Shown here: in pieces, positions 33,783 to 41,854 of the stretch
Layout: every line of letters starts with the position of its first letter
Numbering within the stretch: position 1 is the first letter of the stretch
Source: CAYFTL01 sp964346145
Lineage (GTDB): Bacteria > Bacillota > Clostridia > Christensenellales > Aristaeellaceae
Reading direction: 5' to 3'
DNA: 64,000 nt
Assembly: GCA_964346145.1 (NCBI GenBank)
Contig: CAYFTL010000009.1
Coordinates: 1-64,000 of the forward strand
Notes under the pieces: model-generated
The model's database searches: none
Seen by the model: only the letters and a program-made list of their open reading frames with translations
What the model was told of the DNA's origin: nothing
Position numbers and translations under genes: made by a program

Positions 33783-35059
33783 AGAGAGTAGCGTTTTATA
33801 CGCTGGGGTGTAAAGTCAATCAATACGATACCGAAGCCATGCTGGAATGTTTTGAACAAGCAGGCTACACGGTTGTGGATTTTAAAGAGGAAGCCGATGT
33901 GTACGTGGTCAACACTTGCACGGTAACCGGCACCGGCGATCAAAAATCTCGAAAAATTATTCGGCGAACGGCGCGTCAGAATCCGCAGGCTGCCATCGTG
34001 GTGGCCGGTTGCTTGGCACAGCGGGAAGCCGAGGAAGTGCTGAAAATTCCGGGGGTAGCGCTGGTGGTAGGCTCTCAAAAGCGGGGCCAGGTAGTGGAAA
34101 TGCTGGAACAGGCCCTTGGAGAAAACCGCAAGATCAGCGCGGTCAGCGCTCTCAAAGGCGTGGAGTTTGAAGAGCTGTCGGTATCCGGCCACGAGGGTAA
34201 GACCCGGGCGACCATGAAGATACAGGAGGGCTGCGACCGCTATTGTGCCTATTGCATCATTCCCAGCGTCCGGGGGCCGGTGCGCTCCATGGCCCTTGCA
34301 AGCGTAAAACAGGAAGCTCAAAGGCTGAGTGCAGCCGGCTATCGGGAACTGGTGCTGACGGGAATCCACTTGGCAAGCTACGGCCGGGGCATGGACATTG
34401 ATTTGCTGTCGGCGATCGAAGCCGTGCATGAGGTCGACGGAGTCAAGCGCATTCGGCTGGGCTCTTTAGAGCCTTCGGTGGTGTCGGATGAATTTGTGGC
34501 CCGGCTCATTCGCTTGCCCAAAGTGTGCAAGCAGTTTCATTTGTCTATGCAATCGGGCAGCCGCGCGGTGCTGGAGCGCATGCGCAGGAGTTACACGCCC
34601 GAGGAGTATGCTCAAGCAGTCGACAGGCTGCGCGGCGCTTTCAAGGATTGCGCAATCACCACCGATGTGTTGTGTGGCTTTCCAGGAGAGACCGAAGCGG
34701 AGCATGCCGAAACCATGGCTTTTGTGGAGCGTATAGCTTTTGCACGCATCCATGTATTTCCGTATTCCAGGCGCGAAGGCACGGTAGCCGACCGCATGCC
34801 GGACCAAATTCCGCAGAATGTAAAAAATCGACGGGCGGCCGAATTGATTGCGCTGGGGAACCGATTGGAAACCGAGTTCGTCCAATCGCTAATCGGCAGC
34901 AAGCAAGAAGTGTTGTTTGAAGAAAAGGACGATAAGGGTTTGTGCCAGGGCTATACCGGCCAGTATGTTCGGGTGCACGCTGTAGCCCAACCGGGCGATT
35001 TGTGTGTGGTGCACATCGATAGTGCGCAGGGTGCCACAGCTTTTGGTAGCAGAGTCTGA
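33779..35059 (+). CDS. mtaB: tRNA ms2t6A37 methylthiotransferase MtaB
   Basis: MtaB adds a methylthio group to t6A37 in ANN-decoding tRNAs. The 426-residue protein has the N-terminal MTTase cluster domain (TLGCKVNQYDTEAM, NTCTVTG, VAGCLAQ), the radical SAM motif CDRYCAYC and a TRAM domain at the end. The GTG at 33779 overlaps the rsmE stop, with GGGAGG 6 nt upstream. It complements the t6A step supplied by the Sua5-type enzyme at 44974. Confidence 0.95.
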   Translation: MKRVAFYTLGCKVNQYDTEAMLECFEQAGYTVVDFKEEADVYVVNTCTVTGTGDQKSRKIIRRTARQNPQAAIVVAGCLAQREAEEVLKIPGVALVVGSQKRGQVVEMLEQALGENRKISAVSALKGVEFEELSVSGHEGKTRATMKIQEGCDRYCAYCIIPSVRGPVRSMALASVKQEAQRLSAAGYRELVLTGIHLASYGRGMDIDLLSAIEAVHEVDGVKRIRLGSLEPSVVSDEFVARLIRLPKVCKQFHLSMQSGSRAVLERMRRSYTPEEYAQAVDRLRGAFKDCAITTDVLCGFPGETEAEHAETMAFVERIAFARIHVFPYSRREGTVADRMPDQIPQNVKNRRAAELIALGNRLETEFVQSLIGSKQEVLFEEKDDKGLCQGYTGQYVRVHAVAQPGDLCVVHIDSAQGATAFGSRV

Positions 35060-35075
35060 AAGGAGTGCTTTCTGA

Positions 35076-35420
35076 GTGCAGGATTGTTTGTTTTGTAAAA
35101 TCGCAAGCGGGGACATCCCCTCGGCCAAGGTGTATGAAGACGAAAAAGTTTTCGCTTTCAAAGATATTAATCCCCAGGCGCAAGTGCATTTGCTGGTGGT
35201 TCCCAAGGAGCATTTCAGCGATGTGCTGGATTGCGCCGATCGCAATGAAGAACTGCTGGGCTATCTTTACAAAACCGCGGCAAAGGTGGCTCAAGAGCAG
35301 GGAATTGCAGGTGATGGTTTTCGCCTAGTAACCAACTGTGGCGAACATGGGCGCCAGTCGGTTCAACATTTTCACATCCATATTTTGGGCGGACAAAAGC
35401 TGTCCGGCCAAATGGGCTAA
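35076..35420 (+). CDS. HIT-family (HinT-like) nucleotide hydrolase
   Basis: A 114-residue histidine-triad protein. The triad QHFHIHILGG is at about residues 94-103, and CLFCKIASGDIPSAKVYEDE is the usual N-terminus, with two cysteines and a later histidine that may bind zinc. HinT proteins hydrolyse AMP-lysine and related phosphoramidates. It starts with GTG at 35076 after AAAGGAGTG and closes the prmA unit. Confidence 0.93.
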   Translation: MQDCLFCKIASGDIPSAKVYEDEKVFAFKDINPQAQVHLLVVPKEHFSDVLDCADRNEELLGYLYKTAAKVAQEQGIAGDGFRLVTNCGEHGRQSVQHFHIHILGGQKLSGQMG

Positions 35421-35448
35421 ACGATTGCCACAGAAATAAATCTATTAC

Positions 35449-35477
35449 TTGACGCTCATATCCGACTAGGTTATAAT
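35449..35477 (+). promoter_or_regulatory. Promoter of rpsU
   Basis: -35 TTGACG (35449-35454) and a perfect -10 TATAAT (35472-35477), 17-bp spacer. The leader to rpsU is about 65 nt. Confidence 0.85.
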
Positions 35478-35550
35478 ATATAGTGTGGCTAAAGAACCCC
35501 ATGCTACATTGGCATCAATAGCCAGCAATCGCGAGGGGAGGGAAAACACG

Positions 35551-35724
35551 ATGTCTGAAGTACGTATTAAAGATAATGAATCTTTGGAAAGCGCGCTGAA
35601 ACGGTTCAAGCGTATGACCGCCCGCTCCGGCGTTCTTGCTGAGGCGCGCAAGAGGGAACACTACGAGAAACCCAGCGTAAAGCGTAAAAAGAAAGCCGAA
35701 GCTGCTCGTAAGCGCAAATATTAG
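35551..35724 (+). CDS. rpsU: 30S ribosomal protein S21
   Basis: S21 assists initiation near the anti-Shine-Dalgarno end of 16S rRNA. The ATG at 35551, after GGGGAGGG, gives 57 residues: VRIKDNESLESALKRFKR, then a basic helix ending KRKY. It has its own promoter and terminator. Confidence 0.96.
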   Translation: MSEVRIKDNESLESALKRFKRMTARSGVLAEARKREHYEKPSVKRKKKAEAARKRKY

Positions 35725-35744
35725 TCTAGCAAGCTAGGCTATGC

Positions 35745-35779
35745 AAACGCTCCTGATACTTTGTATCGGGAGCGTTTTT
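35745..35779 (+). terminator. Terminator of rpsU
   Basis: A 14-bp stem including one wobble pair (35745-35758 with 35764-35777), a five-base loop and a T-run to 35779. Confidence 0.92.
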
Positions 35780-35791
35780 CTGTGTGTGCAA

Positions 35792-36538
35792 TTATCTTTG
35801 GCGGTTAATTTCGGGCAAGTGTTTGTGGTAACGGGTGGGCATAAAAGAACGACGCAAATTTGGATTGGTGCGTTCTTTTATGCCGATAGCGTCGTAGAAC
35901 GCTTGCCATAGTCTTTCATACGGATCGTTAAAATCTAGGTCGGGCGCTTTTCCAGTCAGGGGCATAACCTTTGTTTCGCCGGGCTTGTGAAAGGCGGCTA
36001 CCTCGTGGCGCAGGTCGTGTAAAATCCAGTTCTCTTGGGGCAGCCGTTGGGCAAAGTGCTGGGCCAGAAAGGGAACAATGTTGTAATCCGGTTCCAATTT
36101 TGCGTACAAAATTTGATTTGGGGTCGCCGTAAAGCGCACCAATCCTTCCATTCGGTGTACCTCGAAGGACACTTTTCGGGAAAGGATGTGCACCGGTTGT
36201 ACGCAGGGGTGGGCCATGTAGTGATCCAGCTTGTGCCCAACCTGCCACCCCAGCCGCAGATATTTTAGTAGCAGGGTGCCTGCGTCCTTCTGCGCGCAAG
36301 CGTGCACCATGCGCACGTGCTCGGCCGACTCGGCAGATAGCTTGGTATCAATGGCGCGCTGCAGGCGCTGTGCATGAGCCAGGTTGGTGGCTATTTCCAC
36401 CGGCGTGTCCCAAAGGCTCTGTTGTTCGGGCATTTTGAGCAAAACCTGCTCGGGCCATGGGCGCAGTCGGTGCGCTTCAAACAGAGCGCTGAGCAGCCCT
36501 TCGTAGCTGCCATCACATACGAGCGTGGTTAGGGCCAA
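35792..36538 (-). CDS. DUF4130 protein, putative DNA metabolism (TIGR03915-like)
   Basis: A 248-residue protein resembling the family found next to a radical SAM protein of predicted DNA-repair function. Its C-terminus has the family-type ending FMPTRYHKHLPE, and the middle shows ELDFTR-free, W/H-rich features such as NWILHDLRHEVAAFH. In some species this domain is fused to a uracil-DNA glycosylase-like domain, absent here. The TTG at 36538 has GGAGGT 8 nt upstream. The gene overlaps the radical SAM gene by 26 nt, so the two are tightly coupled and share the LexA-box promoter. Confidence 0.85.
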   Translation of the reverse strand: MALTTLVCDGSYEGLLSALFEAHRLRPWPEQVLLKMPEQQSLWDTPVEIATNLAHAQRLQRAIDTKLSAESAEHVRMVHACAQKDAGTLLLKYLRLGWQVGHKLDHYMAHPCVQPVHILSRKVSFEVHRMEGLVRFTATPNQILYAKLEPDYNIVPFLAQHFAQRLPQENWILHDLRHEVAAFHKPGETKVMPLTGKAPDLDFNDPYERLWQAFYDAIGIKERTNPNLRRSFMPTRYHKHLPEINRQR

Positions 36539-37853
36539 TTGAAGTCACCTCCAATTTGGGTTGGTTGGTGCTCTTGAGAGCGTTTCGGATCATAGACCAG
36601 TCGTCTTCTGCTTCCGGCAGGAAGGACAGCTGCTGCTGAAAATAGTTGTGCGGGGTGCTGTCGGCGCTGACCAGGGCGCGGCGCACCAGCTGAGGGTTCA
36701 GCTTAAGCCCCAAGTATTTGCCGTTGGCGGTGATAAAATGGCGCGCACGCTTGAGCACGATGCCCAGCTTTTTCAGAGCATCTTCGTTTAATGGGCCAAC
36801 CCGGCGCGCCTTCAGGATGCGCCGCGCAGAAGTCACGCCGATCCCGGGTACCCTGAGCAGCTGTTCATATGGGGCGCGGTTTACTTCGATCGGAAACTGA
36901 TCTAGGTGGCGCAGCGCCCATGCGCATTTGGGGTCGAGGGCGCTGTCCAGCTGCGGGTTGGCGTCGTCCAAAATTTCGTCGGCAGTAAAACCGTAGAAGC
37001 GCAGCAGCCAGTCGCTTTGGTACAAACGATGCTCGCGCAGCAGCGGTGCGCGGGGCAGGTCGGGCAGATTGCCGCCCTTGTTCACCGGAATGTAAGCAGA
37101 AAAATATACCCGTTTTAATCCGTATTTTCTGTACAAACCCTGGGACAATTTTAGAATCTGGCGGTCGCTATCGCCGGTGGCGCCTACGATCAGCTGGGTG
37201 GTTTGGCCGGCCGGCGTAAACTGGGGTGCATTTTTGAACAGGGGCAACTCATTTTCGGTTTGGAGTATCCGTTGGCTGATGTAGCCCATGGGTTTTAGTA
37301 TGGCGTTCTTTTGCTTTTCGGGCGCTAACAGGCTCAGCGAGCTTTCCGAGGGCAGTTCAATGTTTACGCTGATTCGGTCGCACAACTGCCCGAGTTGCTC
37401 GGTTAGCGCGGGATCTGCCCCCGGAATGCTCTTGGCATGGATATAGCCTTGGAAATTGCCAGGCCCGCGTACGAGCTTTAAGGCTTTGATCATCAACTCC
37501 ATCGTGTAATCCGGGTCGCGCACGATTGCCGAGCTTAAAAATAATCCTTCAATATAATTGCGCCGGTACATCTGCAAAGTGAGTTCGGCCAATTCCTCTG
37601 GGGTGAATGTGGAGCGCCGCACGTCGTTGGTGCGCCGGTTTACGCAATAAGCGCAATCGTATTTACAGGCGTTGCTCATCAGCACCTTCAACAGCGAAAT
37701 GCATCGGCCGTCCGCCGCCCAACTGTGACAAATCCCGCTGGGTGCAGCGTTGCCCATGCCGCCCGAATTTTTGCGGTTTGAACCACTGGAAGAACAGGAA
37801 ACATCGTACTTGGCAGAATCGGCCAGCACCGAAAGTTTTTCGATAAGATCCAT
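36513..37853 (-). CDS. Putative DNA repair/modification radical SAM protein (TIGR03916-like)
   Basis: The 446-residue protein has the radical SAM ligands C63, C67 and C70 (CKYDCAYC), preceded by three more cysteines (20, 42, 51). The N-terminal signature is KYDVSCSSSGSNR. A helix-hairpin-helix DNA-binding segment lies near residues 340-385 (VPGIGVTSARRILKAR). The family is predicted, not proven, to act in DNA repair or modification; no substrate is known to me. The ATG at 37853 has GGGAGGG upstream. First gene of a two-gene operon under a LexA-type operator. Confidence 0.9.
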   Translation of the reverse strand: MDLIEKLSVLADSAKYDVSCSSSGSNRKNSGGMGNAAPSGICHSWAADGRCISLLKVLMSNACKYDCAYCVNRRTNDVRRSTFTPEELAELTLQMYRRNYIEGLFLSSAIVRDPDYTMELMIKALKLVRGPGNFQGYIHAKSIPGADPALTEQLGQLCDRISVNIELPSESSLSLLAPEKQKNAILKPMGYISQRILQTENELPLFKNAPQFTPAGQTTQLIVGATGDSDRQILKLSQGLYRKYGLKRVYFSAYIPVNKGGNLPDLPRAPLLREHRLYQSDWLLRFYGFTADEILDDANPQLDSALDPKCAWALRHLDQFPIEVNRAPYEQLLRVPGIGVTSARRILKARRVGPLNEDALKKLGIVLKRARHFITANGKYLGLKLNPQLVRRALVSADSTPHNYFQQQLSFLPEAEDDWSMIRNALKSTNQPKLEVTSIGPNHARM

Positions 37854-37887
37854 ATACGACCCTCCCTATCAACAAAAAGACGAAAAT

Positions 37888-37901
37888 AGAACATGTGTTC
37901 G
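37888..37901. promoter_or_regulatory. LexA (SOS) box of the radical SAM/DUF4130 operon
   Basis: The + strand reads AGAACATGTGTTCG; the Bacillus-type consensus is CGAAC-N4-GTTCG, so 9 of the 10 fixed bases match and the GAAC/GTTC core is perfect. It lies 7 nt downstream of the -10 box (37909-37914, - strand), covering the expected transcription start, a classic repressor position. Confidence 0.75.
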
Positions 37902-37908
37902 TATCCGT

Positions 37909-37937
37909 ATTATAACACTTGGAAATCGGTTGCGCAA
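37909..37937 (-). promoter_or_regulatory. Promoter of the radical SAM/DUF4130 operon
   Basis: On the - strand, -35 TTGCGC (37937-37932) and a perfect -10 TATAAT (37914-37909) with a 17-bp spacer. The start codon is about 50 nt further on. Confidence 0.75.
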
Positions 37938-38028
37938 ACGGTCGGAGCCGAACACAGGGTTAAACTTTTTGTGCCTGATGCTGCATAAGAGACGCAATAT
38001 CGCAGAAAAATTGCAGGGTTGGGCTTGC

Positions 38029-38057
38029 TTGCGCGATGGCAACACATGCGCTATAAT
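38029..38057 (+). promoter_or_regulatory. Promoter of the methyltransferase gene
   Basis: -35 TTGCGC (38029-38034) and a perfect -10 TATAAT (38052-38057), 17-bp spacer; 40 nt before the ATG. Confidence 0.75.
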
Positions 38058-38097
38058 TACAAATGTCGTTCCAATATCATTGCCGGAGGATGAACCT

Positions 38098-39102
38098 ATG
38101 CGTTACGGTATTTTGCTATGGCCCCATGCCAACCAGCGCTATCAGGCGTCTGCCGAGCAATTGTCTCAAAGCGAATTGAATTTGCTGCTCAATCGGTGCG
38201 GCATGGATATTCAGTCCGAGGTGGCGCAGATTGCCGGAACCCGATGGCTGACCTTTGAAACCGACGATTTAAGTAAGCGGGCGATCCGCGTTTTGTCCGA
38301 TCATTCCCTTCTATATATGCTGGCGGAATTGCTGCCGGGGGGAGCGTTTAAACCCGTGTGTGGGCGCAGGGCAGCGCTATTGGGCAGCGATTTGGCGGGG
38401 GTTTTGAAATATAAAGGCAAAACCAACGAACTTTTTACCGAGCTGTTGATCAACGCAGCGCTGTATACGAGCGACTTTGCAGATGCGGATTCGCGGGATA
38501 TCCATTTGCTGGATCCCATGTGTGGCCGGGGAACCACTTTGTTTCAAGGCGCCAACCGCGGCTTTCACGTAACCGGAATAGATATCGATAAAAAAGATAT
38601 TGCCGAAAGTTATAATTATTTCAAGCGCTATCTGGAATACCATAAAAAGAAACACAGCCAACGCAGCCAATCCCTGACCCGCGCGGGCAAACAGCTGACG
38701 GTGCTAAAAAGCATAGAGTATTTTGCAGGGAAAAGCACGGCAAACGGCGCTCAAACCTTTAGGTTGGCTTGCGCCGATGGGGCCTGGGCGGCAGATATTT
38801 GCAAGCAAAACAGCGTACATTTGTTGGTGGCAGACTTGCCTTACGGGGTTCAACACGCTCCGGGAGCCAAAGGCGGACGCATGGCCACCTTTGAAAAGGC
38901 CTTGCTTCAGGCTTTGCCGGCTTGGCGCCGCGTGTTGAAGGTCGGCGGGTGTGTTGCGCTGGCATTTAATATTTACACCATCAAGCGAGATTGGCTGGTT
39001 CAAGCGCTAGAAAACGCAGGGCTTTGCGTTCAACCAACCGATGGCTTTGAACACTGGGTGGAACAGGCTGTCCATCGGGATATCGTCGTAGCCAAAAAAT
39101 AA
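38098..39102 (+). CDS. TRM11/UPF0020-like RNA or DNA methyltransferase
   Basis: A class I SAM-dependent methyltransferase of 334 residues. The SAM site is LLDPMCGRGTTLFQGANRG followed by GIDID, and the catalytic motif is DLPYG (NPPY class), which suggests N-methylation of a base. The N-terminal 130 residues may form a THUMP-like recognition part but this is unclear. ATG 38098 follows GGAGGATG. It stands alone between its own promoter and terminator, divergent from the SOS-type operon. Confidence 0.8.
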   Translation: MRYGILLWPHANQRYQASAEQLSQSELNLLLNRCGMDIQSEVAQIAGTRWLTFETDDLSKRAIRVLSDHSLLYMLAELLPGGAFKPVCGRRAALLGSDLAGVLKYKGKTNELFTELLINAALYTSDFADADSRDIHLLDPMCGRGTTLFQGANRGFHVTGIDIDKKDIAESYNYFKRYLEYHKKKHSQRSQSLTRAGKQLTVLKSIEYFAGKSTANGAQTFRLACADGAWAADICKQNSVHLLVADLPYGVQHAPGAKGGRMATFEKALLQALPAWRRVLKVGGCVALAFNIYTIKRDWLVQALENAGLCVQPTDGFEHWVEQAVHRDIVVAKK

Positions 39103-39119
39103 AACATTATTTTTGCATC

Positions 39120-39177
39120 GCTGTAGGGTGTCAACGCTTATGTATAAGGGTATTGACACTACAGCAACTATTTTTTT
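39120..39177 (+). terminator. Terminator after the methyltransferase gene
   Basis: GCTGTA (39120-39125) pairs with TACAGC (39160-39165), then GTGTCAA with TTGACAC, with a small inner stem; a run of seven T follows after five bases. Confidence 0.75.
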
Positions 39178-39362
39178 GCAATCATTTTGCTTTCCGTTAT
39201 TTTTGTTCTTGTCATTTAAAATCAAATCAGATATGTGGTACCGCTTGAGAAGACATTAAGCAGAAGCGGCATCGGTTGGCTGGTGCTGGAATGTTTGCTG
39301 TGCAATGAAGGTCGTACGCATATATTTTCCCAATCGTGAAAACTAAAAAGGAGGAGCCCAAT

Positions 39363-41213
39363 TTGGTGGATCATTCATTGCAGCAAAAGACTGTGGTGGA
39401 GTTGCGTGCGTTGTGCAAAGAGCAAGGCATAAAGATTCCCGCCGGTACCAAGAAGGCCGATATCATCGCGATGTTGCAGCCCGCGCTTAATAAACGCGCC
39501 GAAGAAGAGGTTGCAGCCCCGCAGGACAAAGCGCAAAAAGTTGCGCCTGTCAAACGAAAAAGCGTAAAAAAAGATTTGGATACATCCGGTACCCTAAAAG
39601 AGAAAAAGAATGAAAAAGATGCGGAGGACAAACTCGGCACAACAAAGGGCTCTAAAGCCAAAGCAGCGGAGAATGAAACCGTCGAAAAAGAAGCGCATTT
39701 TTTCGCCGAAATTGAAACACAGCCCGCCGGCGTTTTGCCTCACAAGGCCGAATTGGCCCAGACAGCTGTGGCGCAGGTTATAGAGGAATCCGACGAAAAA
39801 GATTCAACCGAAGGCGCGACGGCGTACGCTACAAAGATTGTGCCGGGCACACAGATTCGCGCTGGGGAAAAGAGCATGCTACACCGCCGGTTTGAAGATG
39901 CGCCGGCCAAGCCTCCCCAAATCCACCATCCGTTTAGGCCAGGGTACAAGCGCGATGAGGCCAAGGTCGGCGAAGCGCTAAGCGTTCAAGGGCGAGCTTC
40001 CTTTGCAGCAGCGCCGTTGGCTGCCAAGGAGCACAACGCCTCTTCCTCTTGGTTGGACGATCAACAGGTTCGCGAAGGCGTGCTGGAAGTTATGCCCGAC
40101 GGCTACGGATTTTTGCGGGCGGACAATTATTTGCCCGGTCCTAACGACGTTTACGTGGCCATGGCCCAAATCCGCAGGTTTCGCCTGCGCACTGGCGATT
40201 GGGTGAGTGGGCGCACACGCCCTGAGCGGGAAGGCGACCGTTATCGCGCAATCGTATACATCGATTCGGTGAATGGTCAGCCGCCCGATAGGGCCATACG
40301 CCGTACGCCCTTTGAAGATCTGACTCCGATCTATCCCGATGAACGGCTGCGCCTTGAGAGCGCCGATACAAAAAATGATTTGGCCATACGCGCCATCGAT
40401 TTGATTTCTCCCATAGGCAAAGGTCAGCGTGGCTTGATTGTGGCGCCACCCAAGGCGGGCAAAACGGTGCTGCTTAAAAAGATTGCCAACGCAATTGCCC
40501 AAAATTATCCCGATGTGCAGCTGATCGTTTTGCTGATTGACGAACGGCCGGAAGAAGTAACCGACATACAGCGTTCCATCCGGGGCGATGTGGTTTACTC
40601 TACCTTCGATGAGGTGCCCGAAAACCATACTCGGGTAGCCGAAATGGTGCTCGAAAGGTCCGAACGCCTGGTGGAACAGGGCAAGGATGTAGTGGTGCTG
40701 CTGGATTCCATTACCCGTTTGGCCCGCGCCTATAACCTGGTGGTTCCGCCCACCGGCCGGACTTTGTCGGGCGGCCTTGATCCGGGCGCTTTGCACAAAC
40801 CCAAAAAGTTTTTCGGCGCCGCACGCAACATCGAAAACGGTGGCAGCCTAACGATCATCGCCACGGCGCTGGTGGATACGGGCAGCCGCATGGACGATAT
40901 CATTTACGAAGAGTTCAAAGGCACCGGCAACATGGAAATCCACTTAGATAGGAAACTGAGCGAAAAACGCATTTTTCCGGCCATCGATTTGGCGCGCTCC
41001 AGCACTCGCAGGGAAGATTTGCTGCTCACTTCAGAAGAACAGCAGGGGGTGGAATCCATGCGCAAGCTGTTGTCGTCGGGCAGTAGTCAGGATGCCGCAG
41101 AACAGCTCATCGGCATGTTGGCTAAAACCAACGACAATGAAGAATTTATTCAGCGCCTTAAAAACTGGATCGTCATCTGGGAGAAGGAAACCCATAATTT
41201 CCGCGGCCGGTAA
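39363..41213 (+). CDS. rho: Transcription termination factor Rho with long N-terminal insertion
   Basis: A hexameric RNA helicase of 616 residues against about 420 in E. coli. A Rho_N/SAP-like segment (VELRALCKEQGIKIPAGTKKAD) is at residues 10-40. A charged Lys/Glu/Ala-rich insertion follows to about residue 228. Then come the RNA-binding OB fold (EGVLEVMPDGYGFLR) and the ATPase with Walker A APPKAGKT at about 361-368 and the Q-loop/R-loop region. The TTG at 39363 lies 8 nt after AGGAGG; an in-frame GTG at 39336 precedes that site. The rho-rpmE order is typical. Confidence 0.96.
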   Translation: MVDHSLQQKTVVELRALCKEQGIKIPAGTKKADIIAMLQPALNKRAEEEVAAPQDKAQKVAPVKRKSVKKDLDTSGTLKEKKNEKDAEDKLGTTKGSKAKAAENETVEKEAHFFAEIETQPAGVLPHKAELAQTAVAQVIEESDEKDSTEGATAYATKIVPGTQIRAGEKSMLHRRFEDAPAKPPQIHHPFRPGYKRDEAKVGEALSVQGRASFAAAPLAAKEHNASSSWLDDQQVREGVLEVMPDGYGFLRADNYLPGPNDVYVAMAQIRRFRLRTGDWVSGRTRPEREGDRYRAIVYIDSVNGQPPDRAIRRTPFEDLTPIYPDERLRLESADTKNDLAIRAIDLISPIGKGQRGLIVAPPKAGKTVLLKKIANAIAQNYPDVQLIVLLIDERPEEVTDIQRSIRGDVVYSTFDEVPENHTRVAEMVLERSERLVEQGKDVVVLLDSITRLARAYNLVVPPTGRTLSGGLDPGALHKPKKFFGAARNIENGGSLTIIATALVDTGSRMDDIIYEEFKGTGNMEIHLDRKLSEKRIFPAIDLARSSTRREDLLLTSEEQQGVESMRKLLSSGSSQDAAEQLIGMLAKTNDNEEFIQRLKNWIVIWEKETHNFRGR

Positions 41214-41402
41214 AAACCATTACGTTCGAAAAATTGCCGTTTGGCTTTGATGTAAGCAATGCGAGTTTTTATTTCAAGTGGTAAATATCAAGTCGTAATG
41301 CGGGCGAAACACAACGGTTGTAAACCGTTAGGAAACGGAGCGCGGGGGAATCGTTTGTTACACAATTTTCGCAAAAAAATATTTGTCTGTGCTCCAAAAT
41401 AC

Positions 41403-41431
41403 TTGATTAATCAATACAACTGTGATACAAT
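41403..41431 (+). promoter_or_regulatory. Promoter of rpmE
   Basis: -35 TTGATT (41403-41408) and -10 TACAAT (41426-41431), 17-bp spacer, 58 nt before the rpmE start. Confidence 0.7.
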
Positions 41432-41442
41432 TAACTGTGCAG

Positions 41443-41456
41443 TTCCCCTAGGGGAA
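41443..41456 (+). promoter_or_regulatory. Perfect palindrome in the rpmE leader
   Basis: TTCCCCTAGGGGAA is a 14-bp perfect palindrome starting just after the expected transcription start and 33 nt before the ATG. As DNA it could be an operator; as RNA it has almost no loop, so an L31 leader structure would need extra pairing. Autoregulatory L31 leaders are known in other bacteria; identity here is uncertain. Confidence 0.35.
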
Positions 41457-41489
41457 TCAGTTTGCACTCTTGCAAGAGAGGTGAAAAAC

Positions 41490-41687
41490 ATGAAACAAGG
41501 CATTCATCCCGAATACGGCAAGTGCGAGGTACGTTGCGTGTGCGGCGAAACCTTTGAAACCGGATCGGTCAAGAAAGAAATGCGTGTGGACATTTGTTCC
41601 AAGTGCCATCCATTCTTTACGGGAAAACAAAAGCTGGTAGACACCGGTGGACGTGTTGATCGCTTCAAAAAGCGTTATGGCATCTAA
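41490..41687 (+). CDS. rpmE: 50S ribosomal protein L31, zinc type
   Basis: The 65-residue product starts MKQGIHPEYGKCEVRCVCGE and has the four-cysteine C+ pattern (C12, C16/C18, then CSKC). The ATG at 41490 follows AGAGAGGTG; the long upstream open frame crosses the promoter and is rejected. Confidence 0.96.
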   Translation: MKQGIHPEYGKCEVRCVCGETFETGSVKKEMRVDICSKCHPFFTGKQKLVDTGGRVDRFKKRYGI

Positions 41688-41766
41688 TCAGGTTGACGGT
41701 CTGTTGTGTAAGCAGCCGCTAGTTGTTAACCTGTGGTTGCGCCGGTTTTACAAAGTGAGGAAAATG

Positions 41767-41800
41767 CAGACCAGGTGTTGAGCGCCTTGGTCTGTTTTTC
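41767..41800 (+). terminator. Terminator of rpmE
   Basis: CAGACCA (41767-41773) pairs with TGGTCTG (41788-41794), extended by G-T and G-C pairs, followed by TTTTT. Confidence 0.85.
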
Positions 41801-41854
41801 TTTATATAAAGTGCGTGCATTTGGCATAGCGTCGCGCGCTTGAAAGGACTATAT

